Assembly (NCBI GenBank): GCA_003164785.1 | Contig: PLUE01000020.1 | Coordinates: 82,673-146,672, forward strand | DNA length: 64,000 bases | Origin: Gammaproteobacteria bacterium | Lineage (GTDB): Bacteria > Pseudomonadota > Gammaproteobacteria > Steroidobacterales > Steroidobacteraceae | Reading direction: 5' to 3' | Shown: positions 60,758-64,000 of the stretch, piece by piece | How the letters are laid out: the number at the start of each line of letters is the position of its first letter | Position numbering within the stretch: position 1 is the stretch's first letter | Position numbers and translations under genes: made by a program | Notes under the pieces: model-generated | What the model was told of the DNA's origin: nothing | The model's database searches: none | Seen by the model: only the letters and a program-made list of their open reading frames with translations

Positions 60758-61843
60758 ATGACCATTCCAGCGCTCGACCGCCTTTCGTCCGAGCGATTCG
60801 AGACCCCGGCGATCTTGAAAGCACTGGCACTGGCCAGCCGCAAACTCGCGGAGCTCAAGGGCGTCGCGGCGTCAATTCCGAATCAGGGCATCCTCATCAA
60901 CACCTTGGGGCTGCAAGAAGCCAAGGATAGCTCGGCGATCGAGAACATTGTCACGACGCACGATGAACTGTTCAAGGATGATGCACTGCCTGAAGATTTT
61001 AGCAATGCCGCCGCAAAAGAGGTTTTGCGCTATCGGCAAGCGCTGGCAATCGGCTTTGATCTTGTCAGAGATAGCGGACTACTGACGACGAACCATGTGC
61101 TGCAGATTCAGGCGGAACTGGAACGAAACACCGCGGGCTTTCGCAAGCTCCCCGGCACTGCGCTCAAGGACGGCGCAGGCAACACGGTGTATACACCACC
61201 TCAGGAACCGGATGTCATCATCGATCTGATGCGCGATCTGGAGCGCTTCATCAATGACGATGGAATATTTGATGCCGATCCACTCATCAAGATGGCTCTG
61301 ATTCACCACCAATTCGAGAGCATTCATCCTTTCTATGATGGCAATGGTCGCACCGGCCGCATTATCAATGTGCTGTACCTCGTCAAACAAGGACTCCTCG
61401 ACATTCCAGTCCTCTATCTCAGCCGTCATATCGTCCAGACAAAAACCGATTACTATCGCCTTCTGCAGCAAGTGCGCCAAAGCGATACCTGGGAGGACTG
61501 GGTGCTATACATGCTGACAGCGGTAGAGCGAACTGCAGGCGACACGATTACCACCATCGCTTCCATCCGAAGCGCTCTGATGGACTACAAACATCGCATT
61601 CGCGGTCGACACAAATTTTATAGCCAGGATCTGATAAACAATCTCTTCACTCATCCGTATACCAAGATCGCATTCATTGAACGCGATCTCGAGGTCTCTC
61701 GCCTGACCGCGACCAAGTATCTCGATGCACTGGCTGAAGATGGCTTTCTACAAAAACAGAAAATCGGTCGCACGAATTACTACGTCAACGTCGTGTTGAA
61801 CCGGATTCTAACCGGGGCAGAAATGAGAGCTGGGATTGTCTAG
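60758..61843 (+). CDS. Fic-family protein with inhibitory motif and C-terminal winged helix
   Basis: Fic proteins AMPylate or otherwise modify target proteins. The 361-residue protein has an N-terminal domain with the self-inhibition motif SSAIEN (class II, S-x3-E-N, about residue 57-62). The Fic core carries the catalytic loop HPFYDGNGRTGR (about residues 189-200) and the flap YTPPQEPDVI. A C-terminal winged helix (about 295-350, FIERDLEVSRLTATKYLDALAEDGFL) completes it. All catalytic residues are present. ATG 60758 is chosen, preceded by AGGAAGGG. A perfect inverted repeat upstream suggests autoregulation. Confidence 0.88.
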   Translation: MTIPALDRLSSERFETPAILKALALASRKLAELKGVAASIPNQGILINTLGLQEAKDSSAIENIVTTHDELFKDDALPEDFSNAAAKEVLRYRQALAIGFDLVRDSGLLTTNHVLQIQAELERNTAGFRKLPGTALKDGAGNTVYTPPQEPDVIIDLMRDLERFINDDGIFDADPLIKMALIHHQFESIHPFYDGNGRTGRIINVLYLVKQGLLDIPVLYLSRHIVQTKTDYYRLLQQVRQSDTWEDWVLYMLTAVERTAGDTITTIASIRSALMDYKHRIRGRHKFYSQDLINNLFTHPYTKIAFIERDLEVSRLTATKYLDALAEDGFLQKQKIGRTNYYVNVVLNRILTGAEMRAGIV

Positions 61844-62290
61844 ACGTATGTATGCGGCACCAATAGCCGCCGGGACTCCTGCGGAAACATCGGTGCCCTC
61901 GCGACAAGATGGTGCTCTTCTGAATTGGCCTCGTACCAATAAGCTGTGACGCCGGGAGATGCTCGAGTGAGAATCGGAGACGGCATCGCACAATGCCCAG
62001 ACCGGGCCTTCGCGCACCCGCGAGGCGCAGTGATGCGCCACTATGCCGTAGCGCCCGAGTGGTTATCGTTCATTGTGTTATATACGGCGTTCCGCAAATT
62101 GACCGGGAACCGTCCGCCTCCCGACATACCCTCGGGCGCAGTGTTGGTGAACTCGATGCATGTGACTCTTCTGGCTGAGTCGACAAACCAGGAATGTCCG
62201 TAGGCACCGCCCCAACCCCGGGTACCGATCGACTCGGACGTGTGGGATTGGGTCGGGTTGCCAGCGTTGCTGCAAGTGTGAAAAAAAGGT
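61844..62290. other. Intergenic region, no gene recognised
   Basis: About 450 bases after fic contain only short open frames without family character and no clear RNA structure. It may hold eroded genes, but I cannot name any. Confidence 0.45.
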
Positions 62291-62292
62291 TG

Positions 62293-62433
62293 TCAAGAGC
62301 GCATGAATTTGATCACCGGCTCGAAACGGGTTTCCGGGATTTCGCCTAACTCATCGGCATAGATCCGTTCGGCCTCGGCGAGGCTGGTCGTATTCACCAA
62401 TGCCTTCACTCCGGCACACGCTTGATCGACCAT
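62293..62433 (-). other. Short open frame of unknown origin
   Basis: A 46-codon frame from ATG 62433 reads ALVNTTSLAEAERIYADELG and ends FEPVIKFMRS. It looks protein-like in composition but is too short to classify. It could be the tail of a lost gene. Confidence 0.3.
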
Positions 62434-62453
62434 GACGTCGGAAGCAAAAAAAT

Positions 62454-62528
62454 AGAATCATTAGATACGCCAAGGCGTTTTGCGACCTCCCTAACGGGCG
62501 CCGTCCAAACGATTTCGTGGAGCGATTC
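62454..62528 (-). pseudogene. Relic of an HTH-containing island protein
   Basis: On the minus strand ESLHEIVWTAPVREVAKRLGVSNDS matches the start of a known family with the pattern (E/R)xL(Y/H)E.VW..P(V)..(L/V)A...G(I/V)SD. Only about 25 residues remain before the sequence becomes unrelated. The identification rests on this motif alone. Confidence 0.4.
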
Positions 62529-62610
62529 ACGCCGGAAGCAATGCCGGTGACGAAACGGCGGAGCGTCTGGTCGCAGCACACTCTTCGCCGACAAGGTTGT
62601 TGGCTGCGCC

Positions 62611-62657
62611 GATTCCAGCAAATGCTCGCTCTGGAATAATATCCCAGAAATGGGATA
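62611..62657. promoter_or_regulatory. Inverted repeats upstream of higB-higA
   Basis: ATTCCAG/CTGGAAT (62612-62618 and 62631-62637) and TATCCCA-gaaa-TGGGATA (62640-62657) lie just before the higB start at 62664, overlapping an AT-rich -10-like GAATAAT. They are good candidates for HigA operator sites. Confidence 0.55.
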
Positions 62658-62663
62658 CACTGC

Positions 62664-63044
62664 ATGAGAGGCAAGGCCGCCCCGGAAGAGAAGCCGCTCC
62701 ACTGGGTGCGTGCCAGCAAGCGGGATTTGATGGCAATGCCCGAGACGGTGATTCGCCACATCGGCACGGCGCTCAGTGTGGCGCAGTATGGCGGCAAGCA
62801 TCCCGATGCCAAACCCTGGAAGGGGCTCGGCTCCGGAATCTTTGAAGTGGTCAGCGGCTTCGACACCAACACGTTTCGCGCTGCTTAGGCAGTGCGGTTC
62901 GAACGCGCTGTCTATGTCCTGCACTGCTTTCAGAAGAAATCGACGCGCGGCGTGCGCACGGCGAAGACGGATGTGGATCTGATCGAGCGACGTCTGAAGG
63001 CGGCAAAAACGGAATATGAGGCACAGTATGGCCCGGCCAAGTAA
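62664..63044 (+). pseudogene. higB: HigB/RelE-type toxin (Gp49-like) interrupted by in-frame TAG
   Basis: The first 74 codons read KPLHWVRASKRDLMAMPETV, QYGGKHPDAKPWKGLGSG and IFEVVSGFDTNTFRA, then TAG at 62886-62888, where the family has a Tyr codon (RAVYAVRF type). The same frame continues with AVRFERAVYVLHCFQKKSTR and LIERRLKAA to TAA 63042-63044. HigB toxins are ribosome-dependent mRNA interferases whose C-terminal part carries active-site residues. The truncated product should be inactive. The end overlaps higA. Confidence 0.82.
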
Positions 63045-63366
63045 AAGCGCTGAGAAGATCGAGACGAGTTCCGGGAATGTGTTTGCCGATCTCGGCCTGC
63101 CGGATGCGGCTGAGCTCGACACCAAGGTCCGTCTCGCGGTGGCCATCAACCGGCAGATCACGTCGCGCCGGCTGACTCAGGCCGCGGCCGCTCAGGTGCT
63201 GTCGATCAATCAACCGAAGATCTCGGCGCTCAAACATTATCTGCTCGATGGTTTCTCGGTCGAACGTCTCATGACGTTTCTGACGGCCCTCGGCAGCGAT
63301 ATCGAGATCCGGATTCGCCCTCACGCGGGACGAGGATCCGGCCGAATTCTGGTGCAGGCGGCCTAA
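63028..63366 (+). CDS. higA: HigA-type antitoxin (XRE family)
   Basis: The 112-residue protein is complete. It contains an XRE helix-turn-helix, QITSRRLTQAAAAQVLSINQPKISALKHYLLDGFSVERLM (about 47-88), as in the HigA partners of Gp49-like HigB. ATG 63028 follows GAGG with six-base spacing and lies within the last codons of higB, typical of coupled toxin-antitoxin genes; ATG 63016 is an alternative. It presumably still represses the promoter. The cognate toxin has a nonsense codon. Confidence 0.85.
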   Translation: MARPSKSAEKIETSSGNVFADLGLPDAAELDTKVRLAVAINRQITSRRLTQAAAAQVLSINQPKISALKHYLLDGFSVERLMTFLTALGSDIEIRIRPHAGRGSGRILVQAA

Positions 63367-63455
63367 ACACGCCTCGCCCATTCGCGTAGCAACCCGCCCA
63401 ACTGGCGGCATTCGAGCCCGCAGTCTTCGTGTCCCGATTCCGTACGACGGTAAAC

Positions 63456-63926
63456 TCAAGGCTGCTGCGCGTAGGGCGGAAGGACGATGGTTTTATTGAC
63501 CAGCACGTCGAATGCATACCCGGGGCGAATGGTGATGGTCGGTTGGATGGCAAGATTCTTGTTGAGGAGCGTGGTGCCGACCTGATTGAGTTCGTTGGCC
63601 ACGGCTGCACTTGTTTGCTGGCTCGTTGATGAGGATGTCAATGCACTGCTGTTTTGGGGCTGACTCAACTCTGCGCCGACGCCGAGCATGCTCATCAGGA
63701 TGGCGGATCCGAAGATGCGTGCATAATGATTGTTCACTCGATCGGCGAATCCAGCCTCACCGATGCTGTCGGTTCCCTCCATCCCGCCGATCTCGAGAGT
63801 CGAGCCGTTCGGAAAGATCAGCCGATTCCAGGCGACGAGCACACGCTGTTGACCGTAGGCGACTTGACTCGTGCCCCCGGCGGCCGCCCAACTTCCTCCA
63901 CCCGTGGCCGGGGCAAACTCCTCCAC
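63456..63926 (-). pseudogene. trbI: TrbI/VirB10 conjugal transfer protein, C-terminal part
   Basis: The 156 codons read leftwards give QVAYGQQRVLVAWNRLIFPN, ADRVNNHYARIFGSAILMSM and NLAIQPTITIRPGYAFDVLV followed by NKTIVLPPY. This is the C-terminal outer-membrane-pore domain of TrbI in Trb-type mating systems. Upstream of QVAYG the text (EEFAPATGGGSWAAAGG) no longer matches the expected preceding strand (LIPQGTRLVG type). The frame is open to the window edge but lacks family features, so this looks like a truncated gene. Real continuation outside the window cannot be excluded. Confidence 0.65.
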
Positions 63927-64000
63927 CCTGATGCCGTAAATCGGCGCCGGTCGGCGCCGAGCTAGAGAGCGGCGGCGGGACGTTACGCTAGGTCCTTTTT

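Noticed and set aside
61946..62203. 85-codon plus-strand open frame
   Set aside because: No motif, no ribosome site and no relation to neighbours; treated as non-coding.

Overview
The window is about 64 kb of GC-rich chromosomal DNA. Gene content suggests a free-living aerobic gammaproteobacterium: MprF/AcvB-type lipid modification, the AruH/AruI arginine transaminase pair, a BkdR-bkd branched-chain cluster, proBA, otsBA and a complete molybdenum cofactor operon. A lineage near Xanthomonadales, Nevskiales or Steroidobacterales is plausible, but that placement is inference only; there is no rRNA here.

Layout. 1-6863: the 3' end of a XoxJ/MxaJ-type periplasmic protein, gene relics, an amino-acid permease, a Nudix hydrolase, CDP-diacylglycerol diphosphatase, a Fur-box-preceded porin split by an in-frame TAG, and an orphan AAA ATPase. 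7289-17943: Uup, a small conserved protein, the mprF-acvB lipid pair, an MhpR-like regulator, a photolyase relic, a type II ferredoxin-NADP reductase, tesB and an acetyltransferase. 17957-27891: FAD-linked dehydrogenase, cyclopropane-type lipid methyltransferase, a deleted flavin amine oxidase, a delta-9-type desaturase, CbpA, a cation diffusion facilitator, HtpG with a sigma-32-type promoter, a cytosolic DsbA-like protein and a TPR membrane protein. 28053-38016: a flavoprotein, an allene-oxide-cyclase-barrel-like secreted protein coupled to an aminotransferase fragment, threonine/serine dehydratase, divergent aruI/aruH, an EthD protein, aldo-keto reductase, BLUF photoreceptor and BkdR. 38128-48752: bkdA1-A2-B-ilvE, proBA and otsB/otsA. 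48778-55491: a seven-gene Mo-cofactor operon (moeA, moaA, moaC, a mobA-moaD fusion, moaE, moeB and a methionine-type aminotransferase) plus one small secreted protein.

From 55872 the character changes. A tRNA-Arg(TCG) is followed by direct copies of its own 3' end, hairpin-rich repeats and a decayed full-length tRNA-Arg copy. Beyond lies an accessory island to the window edge, holding remnants of Trb-type conjugation genes (TrbB and TrbI C-termini), a Fic protein with its own operator, and four toxin-antitoxin loci. In all four (TumE-TumA, PIN-HTH, HEPN-MntA, HigB-HigA) the antitoxin reads as intact, while the toxin is truncated, frameshifted, or carries a stop codon. This is the most striking pattern in the window.

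A second theme is gene decay in the core part. A histidine kinase, a GH15 hydrolase, a photolyase, a flavin amine oxidase and a class V aminotransferase survive only as short recognisable pieces, several with internal deletions. Intact neighbours are tightly packed, often with 4-base ATGA overlaps, so the relics stand out.
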